From NCBI RefSeq assembly GCF_000227135.1, contig NC_018236.1:392233-429732 (forward strand): 37,500 bases of DNA, given 5' to 3'. Origin of the DNA: Leishmania donovani. Lineage: Eukaryota > Euglenozoa > Kinetoplastea > Trypanosomatida > Trypanosomatidae. How positions within the stretch are numbered: position 1 is the stretch's first letter; the number at the start of each line of letters is the position of its first letter. Positions 25,495-35,201 of the stretch are shown here, in pieces. The position numbers were made by a program, and so were the translations under genes. The notes under the pieces are model-generated. The model did no database searches and was not told the origin of the DNA. It saw only the letters and a list, made by a program, of their open reading frames with translations.

Positions 25495-25841
25495 TGCTAT
25501 TGTTTGAGTAGCATGCAAATGCACAAGAGGATATTCTTGTTTCTTCAGCCGTTCTCTTTGCATTACAGGGGACACCTGGCTTTCATCCAAGACATCCGGG
25601 TTCTGTTCATGTCATGAGAGTTGCTTGTCCGGCTTTTCGCAGATGAAAGGCACCACCAGGGTGAAAAACACTTCTTTTGAAAGCTGACGGGGTCTTTCCG
25701 GCTGCTGAAGTGATATGGTGTTAATGAGGGGAGATGGGAGTAGGGAAGCTGCTTCTCATCGCTTGGTTGAAGTGCTTGTGTGGAGCGTGATTCATATTTT
25801 CCGTGCTCCGTGTATTGTCAAGCGAGTGATGGTGAGGCGAC

Positions 25842-25929
25842 TTTTACCGCCACCGTGAATGAGGGATTTTCCTCGGCGTAGAGGGAGGTGCTCAAAACGT
25901 GCTTGCTTGTTTCTCAGCCGGCGGTAAAA
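25842..25929. repeat. Spaced 10-bp inverted repeat
   Basis: TTTTACCGCC (25842-25851) and GGCGGTAAAA (25920-25929) are perfect reverse complements separated by 68 nt. The region has no protein gene. Meaning unknown; a chance match is possible, but the T/A ends resemble the other inverted repeats of this switch region. Confidence 0.65.
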
Positions 25930-26400
25930 ATAAATCCTACTGCTATTTCATTACGCGTCTTTTTTCCAAGGTGCAACGCCATCCAGGACCTGGACGCCGA
26001 CATGTGTAGTGTGGAATCGCTCTAACCCCCCCCCTCTTTACGCCGTAGGTGCTTGACCCTCTCACAGCAGAAGTGGTTTGGCATTCGTAGGGGATAGGGG
26101 GGCTGCTTTGCTTCCTCACATATGATAGGGGCACTGGACCCCGAGATACAGCGCACTGAAGGATGCGTCCCCCTTCATCAGGGTGCGCCTGAAGGATAAA
26201 AAAAGGAAAGCAAATCCAAAGCCTGTTCTCATGAGCAAAACAGCTGTGCGTCCGCAGAAGGATCGCTTTCCAGCTCGCAGTTGCCCTATACAAGGAGGAG
26301 CAGCTTTCGTTTCTCTTGCTTTGAGAGTATCTCGCATCGAAAACGTGACGCACAAAATGCTTTGCCACGAGCACGAAATGCTTGGTACAGAGAAAAAGAA

Positions 26401-26464
26401 CTTTTCTTTGATCTTCCCCTCTCTTCTCTCTGCGTGTTCTTTTCACTCGTTTTTTCTTGGACAG
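26401..26464 (+). promoter_or_regulatory. Polypyrimidine tract and trans-splice acceptor of the UEV-RING gene
   Basis: Some 60 nt of mostly C/T (CTTTTCTTTGATCTTCCCCT, then TTTTTTCTTGG) ends at ACAG, with the AG at 26463-26464. This is the clearest splice-acceptor signal in the window and predicts only 32 genomic nt of 5' UTR before the ATG at 26497. Confidence 0.65.
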
Positions 26465-26467
26465 CTC

Positions 26468-26500
26468 ATGCGTGGCTACACTGGAGCCGAGAAAATATGA
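26468..26500 (+). other. Upstream ORF whose stop overlaps the UEV-RING start (ATGA)
   Basis: An ATG three bases after the predicted splice acceptor opens 10 codons (MRGYTGAEKI) and ends with TGA at 26498-26500, sharing two bases with the main ATG at 26497-26499. With the 39-nt spliced leader added, this would be the first ATG of the mRNA. The arrangement suggests termination-reinitiation or leaky scanning at the main start. Confidence 0.55.
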
Positions 26501-27258
26501 ACGACGATGTGGTTCGGTTTTTCAGCAGCACCAGCCACTACAGACCTGAAGTCCTCCGCCGCATTGTGATGGATATCAACACAGTCTGCAACTCACTCTG
26601 CTTCTCTAGGAAGATCACTACCTGGGGCAGCACCGAGCAGCCCAAAATTTGCCTCTACGGAGGGCTTCCTGTCAGCTTCCCGATGATACCGAGAGGTGAA
26701 GCTGATGGAGAGCACAGCGCTGCTAGTGAGCCTATCCCTCAGTCCTTCCTTATCCCTATCCAAATTTGGATTTCGCATCAGTTCCCCGCAGAACCGCCCT
26801 TTATTTACCTCGCCTACACCCGCACTAGCGAAGCCTCACACATTCCGGAGTCCGTGAATACCTCGGTTCTGAAGATCGTAAACAATCACCCAAACGTGGA
26901 TTTTACAGGACTGTGCTTTTGCAAAGAGCTAGCTGAATGGAAACCGTCCACTTCGTCCCTGTGCTTCACGGTGGAACGCCTAGGCAGGGCACTAGAGAAA
27001 AGTGGCCGCTGCCCAATTTACATTGATCAAAGAATTTGCGGGAACTCGCCGGCCATGGACAGCAACAATAATGATTATGGCAGCAAGAGTGTTACGGGCG
27101 ACATGCTGCCGAGCTCATGCCTCGTTTGTTATGACAAGAAAGACACAGTTTTAGTGCCCTGCGGACACTTTTGCGTGTGCATGTCTTGTGCAGCGAATTT
27201 GATGGAGTGCCCACTGTGCCGCGCAAAGATCATGGTTCGTCAAAGAGTGTTCGAGTGA
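26497..27258 (+). CDS. UEV-RING protein (TSG101-like E2 variant fused to IAP-type RING)
   Basis: 253 aa from the ATG at 26497. The frame is open further upstream, but that part has no ATG and encodes the polypyrimidine tract. Residues about 12-165 resemble a UEV domain (E2 fold without a catalytic cysteine, as in ESCRT-I TSG101/Vps23): helix YRPEVLRRIVMDI, strands IPIQIWISHQFPAEPPFIYL, then H131-P132-N133, G138-L-C-F141-C, W148-K-P. By spacing from G138 and W148, F141 occupies the catalytic-cysteine position (Tyr in TSG101), with C140 and C142 beside it. Residues 208-241 form a C3HC4 RING: C208, C211, C222, H224, C228, C231, C238, C241, with the same spacing as the XIAP RING and a similar hydrophobic C-terminal tail. 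Likely a ubiquitin ligase or ubiquitin-binding adaptor in endosomal sorting. No PTAP-binding or steadiness-box evidence was assessed. First protein gene of the rightward unit. Confidence 0.85.
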   Translation: MNDDVVRFFSSTSHYRPEVLRRIVMDINTVCNSLCFSRKITTWGSTEQPKICLYGGLPVSFPMIPRGEADGEHSAASEPIPQSFLIPIQIWISHQFPAEPPFIYLAYTRTSEASHIPESVNTSVLKIVNNHPNVDFTGLCFCKELAEWKPSTSSLCFTVERLGRALEKSGRCPIYIDQRICGNSPAMDSNNNDYGSKSVTGDMLPSSCLVCYDKKDTVLVPCGHFCVCMSCAANLMECPLCRAKIMVRQRVFE

Positions 27259-27990
27259 CGTCCTCTTTGTGTGTTGCGGTGCCGTATATGCGTGCTGGTG
27301 TCAATGAAACTTCAAAGGCGTTTGTGTGCACCTTTGTCTAAAGAACGTGCATTTTCATCGTTGACTATGCGGGCGAGTGAGATCGCAAGACGGCCAGAGA
27401 GGTTTTGCTCTCTGCGGCTGGAATCTGCTACGCGATTTCTTCCACACGGATGCGAGAGATGCAAAGAGATGACAGAAACGCAAAAGAACGCTTCCTTTTT
27501 CCTTGAGCATACAGGTGAAAACGTGCTGTACACCAAAAGGATGATGCTCGAAAAACAAACACCGAAAGAAGCGTCAGTCGTCTGCTCGAGCACAACACAA
27601 TCAACGCTTGTTTACCACTCAAAACACCGAAGGGCAGTTCTATGCATTCTCACTCACGGGTAGAAAAAGAAATGTGACGCATCTTTATTTCACGCGTGGG
27701 AAGAGGCACTAGTGCAAGGCAATTTCTTTTAAAGAAAGGATTGAATGGATGCTTTCAAAGATGCTTCACTGACGCAGGACTCTGTTCGCTTCCTCATTTA
27801 CCCTTTCCTCTGCATTTGCTTCGTCTTCTCTTGCATTGGCTCCACTTGTCTTTCCCTCAACACATCCTTTTCCTCATCTTCTTCGACCACGCCATTATCA
27901 CAAACCGGTATTGCTAGAGCTTGTGGCTTGTTCTGAGAGAGATTGCTCACATTCTGAAAAAAAAAAATAGGTCCCTTTGCACTGCATAAA
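27259..27990. other. Intergenic region after the UEV-RING gene
   Basis: About 730 bp holding the 3' UTR of the UEV-RING gene and the leader of the next gene. An open frame at 27271-27663 begins with GTG and has no recognisable features. A pyrimidine-rich stretch starts near 27780. Confidence 0.6.
27832..27917 (+). promoter_or_regulatory. Polypyrimidine tract and likely splice acceptor of the 615-aa protein gene
   Basis: A C/T-rich run (TCTTCTCTTGCATTGGCTCC, then CTTTTCCTCATCTTCTTCG) is followed by TTGCTAG with the AG at 27916-27917, leaving a leader of about 73 nt before the ATG at 27991. The leader has an A-rich stretch (27956-27967) and no upstream ATG that I can see. Confidence 0.5.
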
Positions 27991-29838
27991 ATGCCGTCAA
28001 ACAAGGTGCTTGTCGTCACTGGCGCCGTGCTCGCGTCAGCTGCCCTCATCGGCACTGTTGTCATCATGAGCTCCCACAAGAAGAGCACTGAGGACAACGA
28101 TGATGACGCCTTCTGTGCGCCGCTAAGCAGCCTTTCGCAGTCAAAGAAGCAGACCTTTTCGGTAGCCAAAAATACTGCGCGGCCCTCCGAGTCTGCCGCC
28201 TCCGAGGCGACTGCGTCGCAGAAGAAGCCGAAGGTAGCGCTAGAGACGCAGCCCGCGGCAGCGAAGATGGATGCCGCGGCGCATGCTGACGTCAAGGTCC
28301 CTGCAGCAGCCGACGCGGCGGCGTCGCTTCTTGAGGAGGCATTGGACGAGCTGGAGCCGACGAGACCGGCAGCTTCTGCTGAGGAGACTAAGGTGGCCGG
28401 TAAGCGGACAGTCGCCGAAGTGGCAGCTGCGGATACCGCTGATCGCAAGACGTTTCAGCACCTTGGCATTTCGATGAAGGTGCCGGAAGGCTGGGAGGTG
28501 CGGGAGGAGCTGTCGCCGATCCCGAATGTGGCGATGGTGACGGTGTGGAACCCGGAGTTCGAGCATTTTCCGAACGCTGAAATGCCCGGCGCCGTGCCGG
28601 TGATTATTCTCTCCGTAGAGGATATTCGTGGCGAGAACTTGAACCTTGTCGAGTTCAAGGACCGCTCAAAGGACTTATCGATGCAGCAGATGCTCATGAT
28701 GACAGGTGGCGTCGTGCAGCCGATCGTTCGCAAGGATAGCAGCGTGCAGGAGGGTTCGTTTCGCCACATTCTGGAGTACTCCCAGAGCATGCCTCCGTTT
28801 TTCGACTTGTCGGTTATCAATCTGCTGGAGGTGCGCAACGGCGTCGCATACGTATTCCAGATCATGTGCAACCCGAAGATCATGAATCAGTACCGCCCGA
28901 TCTTCACGCAGCTGGCGCGCGATATCGTGGTCACCCCCATGGACTCCAGCTCCCTCGGCTTCTTTCGCGTGCACACCGGCAAGGTTTCCATGGATATCGA
29001 TACCACATGGAGCTGGTCGTACCCGGATGCCGGCGACGAGGCTGCACTCCACCTCGCACAGTTTCAGCTCGCCTCCACCGTGAAGAAAGAGGAGATCACC
29101 CTCTACGAGGTGAGCAAGGCCCCGGCGACGGTGCACAAGCAGCGCAAAGAAAAAACAGTGGATGGAGTCACGATTTGCTCTGCCTTTGACGGCACACAGG
29201 AGAAGAAGACGTTCACTTACAACAACTACTGCCTTGTTGTTCACCCGCAGCAGAAGGCCATCTCGTACCTCTCCGAGGCAGCACTGGTGCGCGCCGTGAA
29301 GAGTGTGACACCGTCGACGGAGCCGCCGAAACCGAAGTGCGGCGCAGCCTTCATCACGACAGAGTACGGCTACACCTTCGACGTGATCGGTGCCAGCCGC
29401 GTCGTCTCAACGAAGCTGGGCAATGGCACTGTTGTGTACGCGCCGCAGGGTATTCCGTCGGACCCGTCCAAGGCCGCGTCGCCTGAGGAGACCGGACCGA
29501 CTGTCACCATCCGCATTGGCAAGCCAGAGACGGACCCTGACTGCATGGGTAGCATTGAGGAGTGGACGGCCCGCATTCGGGAGGAGGCTGCAAACGGCAC
29601 CATCACAAAGATCCAGGTCGTGCAGTTGAAGGAACAGGAGTGCCTCACCTTCCTGTCCAAGGAGATGCAGGAGGTGTCGCCGAAGGAGAAGGTGGAGGTA
29701 GTCGGCAAGGTTTTCATTTTCGTTCGCAATGGTACGACAACGCTTGTGCGCTGGGAGAGCGCGACGGGGACGTGGCGCAAGTACGAGCGAGATATGGAGG
29801 CGTTCCTCGAGTCCTTCCAGTTTCTTGAGTCGGTGTAG
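27991..29838 (+). CDS. Signal-anchored protein with repeated PsbP/DUF1795-like domains (unknown function)
   Basis: 615 aa. Residues about 5-27 form one hydrophobic segment right after a short MPSNK start, with no cleavage-like site, so it is probably a signal anchor. Basic residues (HKK) follow, then a disordered Ala/Glu/Lys-rich linker to about 150. The rest looks like three alpha/beta modules of 120-165 residues: 154-316, 322-440 and 452-615. The first begins F-x-H-L-G-I-S-M-K-V-P-E-G-W-E-V and the last ends F-L-E-S-F-Q-F-L, features that recall the PsbP/Mog1/DUF1795 (DcrB-like) fold, where a strand, a P-x-G-W turn and a final helix-strand recur. The fold is inferred from pattern, not from a search. 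No catalytic motif is obvious. It is probably a membrane-tethered scaffold facing the cytosol or an organelle lumen. The gene call is strong; the family call is tentative. Confidence 0.85.
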   Translation: MPSNKVLVVTGAVLASAALIGTVVIMSSHKKSTEDNDDDAFCAPLSSLSQSKKQTFSVAKNTARPSESAASEATASQKKPKVALETQPAAAKMDAAAHADVKVPAAADAAASLLEEALDELEPTRPAASAEETKVAGKRTVAEVAAADTADRKTFQHLGISMKVPEGWEVREELSPIPNVAMVTVWNPEFEHFPNAEMPGAVPVIILSVEDIRGENLNLVEFKDRSKDLSMQQMLMMTGGVVQPIVRKDSSVQEGSFRHILEYSQSMPPFFDLSVINLLEVRNGVAYVFQIMCNPKIMNQYRPIFTQLARDIVVTPMDSSSLGFFRVHTGKVSMDIDTTWSWSYPDAGDEAALHLAQFQLASTVKKEEITLYEVSKAPATVHKQRKEKTVDGVTICSAFDGTQEKKTFTYNNYCLVVHPQQKAISYLSEAALVRAVKSVTPSTEPPKPKCGAAFITTEYGYTFDVIGASRVVSTKLGNGTVVYAPQGIPSDPSKAASPEETGPTVTIRIGKPETDPDCMGSIEEWTARIREEAANGTITKIQVVQLKEQECLTFLSKEMQEVSPKEKVEVVGKVFIFVRNGTTTLVRWESATGTWRKYERDMEAFLESFQFLESV

Positions 29839-30653
29839 GTGTTGAAGGTACAATGAGGGTGTGTAGAGAGCAAAAGAAGATAGTCGTGCAGAAGCTGCAC
29901 AAGGAAGTGGGAAGGGAAAGTGAGTGACCGAAAGGAGGAGTACACACGGCTGAAATAGCAGAAAAGAGAACACAGTGACGGAATATAGAGGAACACTTGC
30001 TATTGCGGAGCCTCCACTGCGCATGTGTGAGAGGGCTTCATGAAGAAGATCGTTTATCAATGGCCCTGTGCGGTCCCACGCTTTCTTGTGTGCGTTATTC
30101 CCTGGTTGGGCAAGTCTCAAGCTTCAGTGCTTTGCTGTTGAGCCATTTCTTGTGTATGCATGTGCATGCGTGCGCACGTGCGGAAGTGGGCTGTGCCTTT
30201 TTCTTTTGCCTCCTTTTCTGTTTGTGTTCTCCACATGTCTGGCCCCTCTCCCCCTCTCTCCTCTCCCCCGCTTATTTACTTATGCCACCAAGTCTCCTTT
30301 TCCTTATCGTAGCTTTCTTTTTTTTGCGGCCTTCCTGTTCTTGCGTTCTTCTCTTCCATGTTGCACCTCGTTTCTCCCTCTCCCACCCCCTCTCTTGTGC
30401 GCCCCTCCATTCTCTCCCCACTTGTTCACATACATTTCTCCTGCCGTTTCTTTCGTTGTTTAGGTGACGTGAAGAAACACAAGGATACCGTCCCCCCTCC
30501 AAAGGCGAAAAAAAATATATCTCGATAAGATGGAAGTAAAGTAGGTATCCTCAGTGCACTTGTAGACAAACGGGAAACAAACAACCAAATCACCTAAGCG
30601 ACGTTTTCCCTTTTTTTTTTCGTCTCAAGTTTTTTTTCCATGATACCGACTCT

Positions 30654-30661
30654 CCCCCCCC

Positions 30662-30692
<31 letters not shown>

Positions 30693-30696
30693 ACAC
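30654..30696. repeat. C25 run followed by (AC)9
   Basis: Twenty-five consecutive C followed by nine AC units. The length in the assembly should be treated as approximate because such tracts are error-prone. Confidence 0.85.
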
Positions 30697-31552
30697 GAGA
30701 GCCCACGCATTGACTTGCACATGCATGCAAACAGCGTCAACAAGCACACAGACACACACAGCTCATGGCAGTTTTTCATTTTTACGCTGCTGGAATTCGT
30801 GTGTCTGTGCGCTTGTCTGTATGAATAAAAAAGTAAGTGTGCTTTGTGAGTATGCTCGTTTTCTTTACTGTCTGTTTGGTGGTGTTGGCGCACCGTGTGC
30901 GTCTGCGTTGATGCCGTTTTCTATTTTATTTTGGTCAGTTCTTTGCTTTAGTGCTTTCCGTATTTGTGTGAACGATGAATACCGTTGGATTGAAGTGGTA
31001 GTGGTAGTGGGGGCAGCAGCGATCACGATGCGCGATGTTGAGTCCAGCCCGAGGTGTGCTCAATCGAAACAGGAAAAGAGAAATTGCGTCTTTGTGCATG
31101 TGTGGGGAAGATTTGGCGTGGCGCAGTGCTGTCCTCTGCGTTTTGGCGCTCGTCCTCTTTCGCTGCGCTTTTTCGCTTTTTGGTTTCGTTTCTTCCCCCC
31201 CCTCCCCACACACAAACCCTCCACACACTCCCATAGTTTTGCCTGTGCCGCGATACACGCACGCGCGCTCAAATGTGCTCCATGGCCGTGTGTGTGTGTC
31301 TGTCTGTCTGTCTGTCTCTCTGTGTGTCAGTACTAATAGCATTATTGACATGCCATTCTCTGGCGTTGTCGCCGGTGTGGCTCGTTCTGGTTTCGCCGTG
31401 CCCACGGTTTCCCCTTTATTTCTAGCCGTTCACTTCTTTTTGCCGTCGTTGTCTCTTTGGGGTAGTCGCGTTGGTGCTTCTTTTTTTCTCTCCTCATGAT
31501 TTCATTTGGTTGCCCTCCCCCCCGCCCACCCGCCCGCCATGACTCGCTGTCT

Positions 31553-31570
31553 TCGTCGTCGTCGTCGTCG
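31553..31570. repeat. (TCG)6 repeat
   Basis: Six perfect TCG units within non-coding pyrimidine-rich sequence. Confidence 0.85.
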
Positions 31571-33059
31571 TGTGTGCCTGCGTGCGCGCGTGATGTTGTT
31601 TGTCTGTCTCTGTCTCTCTACATGTTTGGTTGCTTTGCGTGTTTCTGAGCGTCACCTTTAAATATTTGTCTGTCGTGATGGCGCGTATTTCTTCTTTGCC
31701 GTATTTTTTATTTTGTGTGTGCGTGTGCGTGTGTGTGTGGGGGGGGGGGAGGCCTCTGTCTCTCTTTTTTTGTTTTATTTTCCTGGTCGTAACGTATCTC
31801 TCCCCCTCCCCCCTTTCCCGCCTGTTTGACGCGTTCACCCCTCTCGACATTTTACGCTTGGCGTGTCGTATGTTTATGTTTGCGAATGTGATGCATCTTT
31901 TTGTTTCGCAAGTGCAAACACCACCCCCACCCACAGAAATCGTCCCGCTACAACCCCCCTCCCCCTCCTCTTCCCTCCCTTCCCCCGCCTCCCCGGCTGC
32001 CGACTCCCTCCACTACTGCGACTTCGAAACACTTAGCACACACGCACACACGCACACACACACACACGCACACACTTTAACTTCATAAAGCGAACAAGCA
32101 CAGGTAAAAACAAAACAAAAACGCAAAGAATTCGAACGCACGTGGGAAAAGGCAAAAAGGGGTGAGCAGCCCGGTAATGCGACTGATTTGGCGCCGACGG
32201 CTGCTTCTGATAATCGCACAGGCGCCTGACCCAAGTCCATGACACAGAAAAGGGTGAAGTGTGAGGGCAGGAGAAAACAAGCGCCATGGCGCAGGTGCAG
32301 GTTCGGAGTGACGCCGAAGCTGCACCCATTCTCACCCCCCGTAGCTTGGTCTCTTCCCTGAGCTCTATCCTCTCCCCTTCCTCCCACAAGGACTAGCGGC
32401 CAAGCGCTCTCTCCCTCTTTTCCCATGCTTAGTGCAGGCGCGACACACAACGATCAAGAGAGACGCCCACACATCTCTTGTGTTTCACCGCCTTCCTCCC
32501 TTCCACGACTTATCGAACACCTCCTCTCCCTCCCCAATCCTGCCTTTTTCTCTCCTGCCTTCCTCTTTGCTTGTTTCGCCTCTCCCTCCCACCCCCAACT
32601 GCACGCCCATGATAGCGTTCCCTTGCTCCGACTCCGCCCTGCGCTACTTTTTCATCCCTTCTCTTCTGAGCTCTCCGTGCTTTTCCTTTGGCTCCCCGCA
32701 CTGCTCCACGCCATCTCCTTCAGCGGGCTTTTACGCCGTCTCTCCACGCGTCTTCTGTTGCGCCCGTTTTGCACTTAGGATCTCCATTCTTTCCCTTCGA
32801 CTCTATCCCTTTCTCTCGCCGGTTCCGTCCGCCTGTAGCCCCCCTCCTTCCCTCCCCCTTCCCCGAACCTGCGGACAACGTCGAAAGGAAAGGGGAAAAA
32901 CCGCCAATACGGAAAGCGGATTTACCTTCCAGGCCGGCTGGCCAAGAACCAGAAGAACAGAGAACGACACTGACGGACAGGAGGCTTCAACAACTCCCTT
33001 TCCTCCTCCTTACTCCTTTTCCTTCCTTCACCTTTTTTCTGATGCGCTCTGCTCTGCCC

Positions 33060-33550
33060 TGATGATGGAAGGGGGGGGTGCACACCTCTCAGCGCGTGGT
33101 ACCTCAGGGCCTCGCGCACCCCTACTCGGTGGCAGGAAGCCAAGCAGCCCTTTTCTATCCCTGCCAATGCAGAACCCACCTCTGGCGGTGCGTCGGGACG
33201 GCCGACGACAGTGAACACGTCTGTGCCATCCATACGATGGGCAGCACGTGTCAGGGTGACTCGAGCGTATGCCTCACACGGCCCTCACACGGCCCACTGA
33301 TGTGTGGGGAGGAGCCTGCGTGGCGACCGGCATGATTGGGGGGCGGCTGTGTGGGGTGGGGGAGTAGAGCTTGAGACAGAGATGGTGTACAGGTCGCTGA
33401 GTCGGCGCATTTGCTGTAGCACACGTGTGTGTCTGCGGTTTGCTTCGCACCACGCGGATGGGGCCTGGTGACAGGGCCGGGCCGAATGTAGAGTTGAGCT
33501 CATGTTCTGAGGCAGAGTGGGCACGTTGAGGGGTAAAACAACAACACACA
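33060..33550 (+). mobile_element. Putative SIDER2-like degenerate retroposon
   Basis: About 490 bp that differs from its surroundings: balanced base use instead of C/T tracts, with a G-run at the left and an A-rich right end (AAAACAACAACACAC near 33536-33550). SIDER elements of Leishmania are extinct, roughly 0.5-kb non-coding retroposons found in 3' UTRs, ending A-rich, and SIDER2 copies can promote mRNA decay. The internal sequence looks familiar to me as SIDER2-type, but this rests on recall and context and was not aligned. It includes an 11-bp tandem duplication at 33272-33293 (unit CCTCACACGGC). The lone 85-aa open frame inside is not considered a gene. Confidence 0.45.
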
Positions 33551-33813
33551 TCTACATGGAAGCATGCGCTTACGTTTCTCGTGTGGTCTCACACGATCCG
33601 CCGTCTTCTCAATCAGAGGGTCCTCTATTTCCGCTAAACACCACGCCAGGCGCGCATACACACACATACACACAATAACAGCATGCCAGCACTCTCCTTC
33701 TTTTTTCTCCCACTCCTCGCCTCTGTCGTTGCGGCGCCTGTGTCAGTGCGCCCTTCTTAGTTCGTGTGTGTGTGTGCTCTGGTTTTTCCCTTCCCCCGAC
33801 TGCGGTAAAGAAC

Positions 33814-33836
33814 ATATATATATATATATATATATA
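33814..33836. repeat. (AT)n microsatellite
   Basis: Twenty-three bases of perfect alternating A/T, followed within 20 bp by a second short ATATATAT patch. Confidence 0.85.
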
Positions 33837-35201
33837 CGTTGGTGTGCATATATATGTGTAGTTGCGTATAGACTCTCTGTTTCTGTTCAGCGCAAACAGA
33901 TGCCACTTCGACGACAGCACTCAACGTCGACGTCATCTTTTTCTCCCTCTCTCCTTGGCCACCCTCCTTCTTTTTCCCCCGCCCTTGTGCGCACGTATGT
34001 GAGCGACTGCCGTGGGGTGCTTGAGTGTGTTGTGGAGGTGCGTGCGTACGTGTGTGTAGAGGGAGGGAGGGGGGAAGCACGGCGGACTGCACTGTTTCAC
34101 CTTCACCAATGCTTGCTTGTCAATGTGTGGTGTCGTGTGGCACTCCTATAGCACATGCTGATGCGTCTCCCCCCTCCTCCTCGCCCCCGCGCCCGGGCAC
34201 CCTTTCTCATTCTCCCTCCCTCTTTTGCAGTGCGGGCTGCGCGTTTTGCACTTGTTTCACCGTTTCCTTTGCGTGCGGCTCCGGAAAAAGAGACGCGGAA
34301 TAAAGTCGGGGTACCGTCGAAGAGCGCAACCTAGGCACCAGTGAACATTCGCAGCAGCAGTGGCCTGCCACACCTCACCTGCACTTTACGTCTCTCGTGA
34401 TGCCTGGCGCCACCCCCATCCCTCTCCCTTTTCTCGCCCTTTCCCAGCTGTCAGATGCTCGAACACGCTCAAAAACAAAGGTGTTAGTCAAACACGCGAG
34501 CAGGCAAACTCAAAGGAAGCACTCTTCGTCCCCCCTTTACTCCGAGGCGCCCCGGCGTCGTACGATAGCTTGCGTACCCCCTCCCTCCCTTCCACACGTA
34601 CGCACACGCGTCTCCAGGTAGGGGGGTGGGGGCGCGCGAGCGGAACGGGCTAGGAGCGTCTACGCGTCGGTACTTTTTAGGTCACAGGAAACACACACAC
34701 ACACGCGCACGTGGATACAAGTCGGCGAACGTACAGAAAAACAACAACAGAGGCGAAGAGGTCATGAGGAGCAGCGCAACACACGCTCAGATTGCACACA
34801 ACAGGCTGGGTATCCTTGGCATCAGTTGTGTGTGCCTCTCTCTGTGTATGCGTATGTGTGTGTGTGTATGTGTATGCTAAGTCTTTACCCACGTTTTCTC
34901 TCGCGCGCTCCGCGTCGTCGGCAGGTTGCCTACATCGCCTTGAGAGCAACTGCGTGACTACCCTTCTGTTGCTCCCCTGTCCCTCACTCCCTCCCTCGTC
35001 TTGTAATTCTCTACTCGTCCCCTTGTTTACCATCTGATTATCCTCAAAGCCACCGAATCAAAATTCAAAAGACGCTCTCACTTCAGCTTCGCACATCCGC
35101 GTTTCGTTCCACCGGCCCTCTCGTCGCCTACACCACAAGCCAACGCCATTGCCCCAGCTTTCACGTTTCCTCCCCCCTCTCTCTCTGGTGCTCTCCTAGC
35201 G

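Larger units (their letters stand above)
24350..26463. promoter_or_regulatory. Divergent strand-switch region with a Pol III gene cluster
   Basis: All protein genes to the left are on the minus strand and all to the right on the plus strand, so transcription diverges from this segment of about 2.1 kb. In trypanosomatids such regions are the usual sites of Pol II initiation for polycistronic units. It also carries three tRNAs, a 5S rRNA gene, a G-rich tract (24772-24790), a C9 run (26026-26034) and several inverted repeats. No TATA-type promoter is expected or seen. The parts without RNA genes (24350-24857 and 25495-26400) hold no credible protein gene. Confidence 0.75.
29839..35201. other. 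Long gene-free region of the rightward unit
   Basis: Over 5.3 kb without a convincing protein or RNA gene. The plus strand is pyrimidine-rich with many simple repeats: C25 plus AC9 at 30654-30696, CTGT repeats near 31299-31316, TCG repeats at 31553-31570, CA tracts near 32037-32074 and AT repeats at 33814-33836. All open frames are repeat- or pyrimidine-derived. One block, about 33060-33550, has a different, balanced composition and is listed separately. The region probably combines a long 3' UTR and a long leader. Confidence 0.6.

Noticed and set aside
26281..26496. N-terminal extension of the UEV-RING protein
   Set aside because: It begins with a non-ATG codon and encodes the polypyrimidine splice signal; the UEV domain begins right after the ATG at 26497.
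27271..27663. 130-codon frame after the UEV-RING gene
   Set aside because: It begins with GTG, has no recognisable feature and lies where the 3' UTR is expected.
31290..31330. Short-unit repeats examined as a possible CRISPR or telomere-like array
   Set aside because: They are simple GT/CTGT microsatellites without spacers and without the TTAGGG telomere unit.
32432..33214. 260-codon plus-strand frame
   Set aside because: Its residues are the translation of a C/T-rich tract (Ser, Pro, Leu, Phe), and it runs into the putative SIDER2-like block; no domain or signal peptide.
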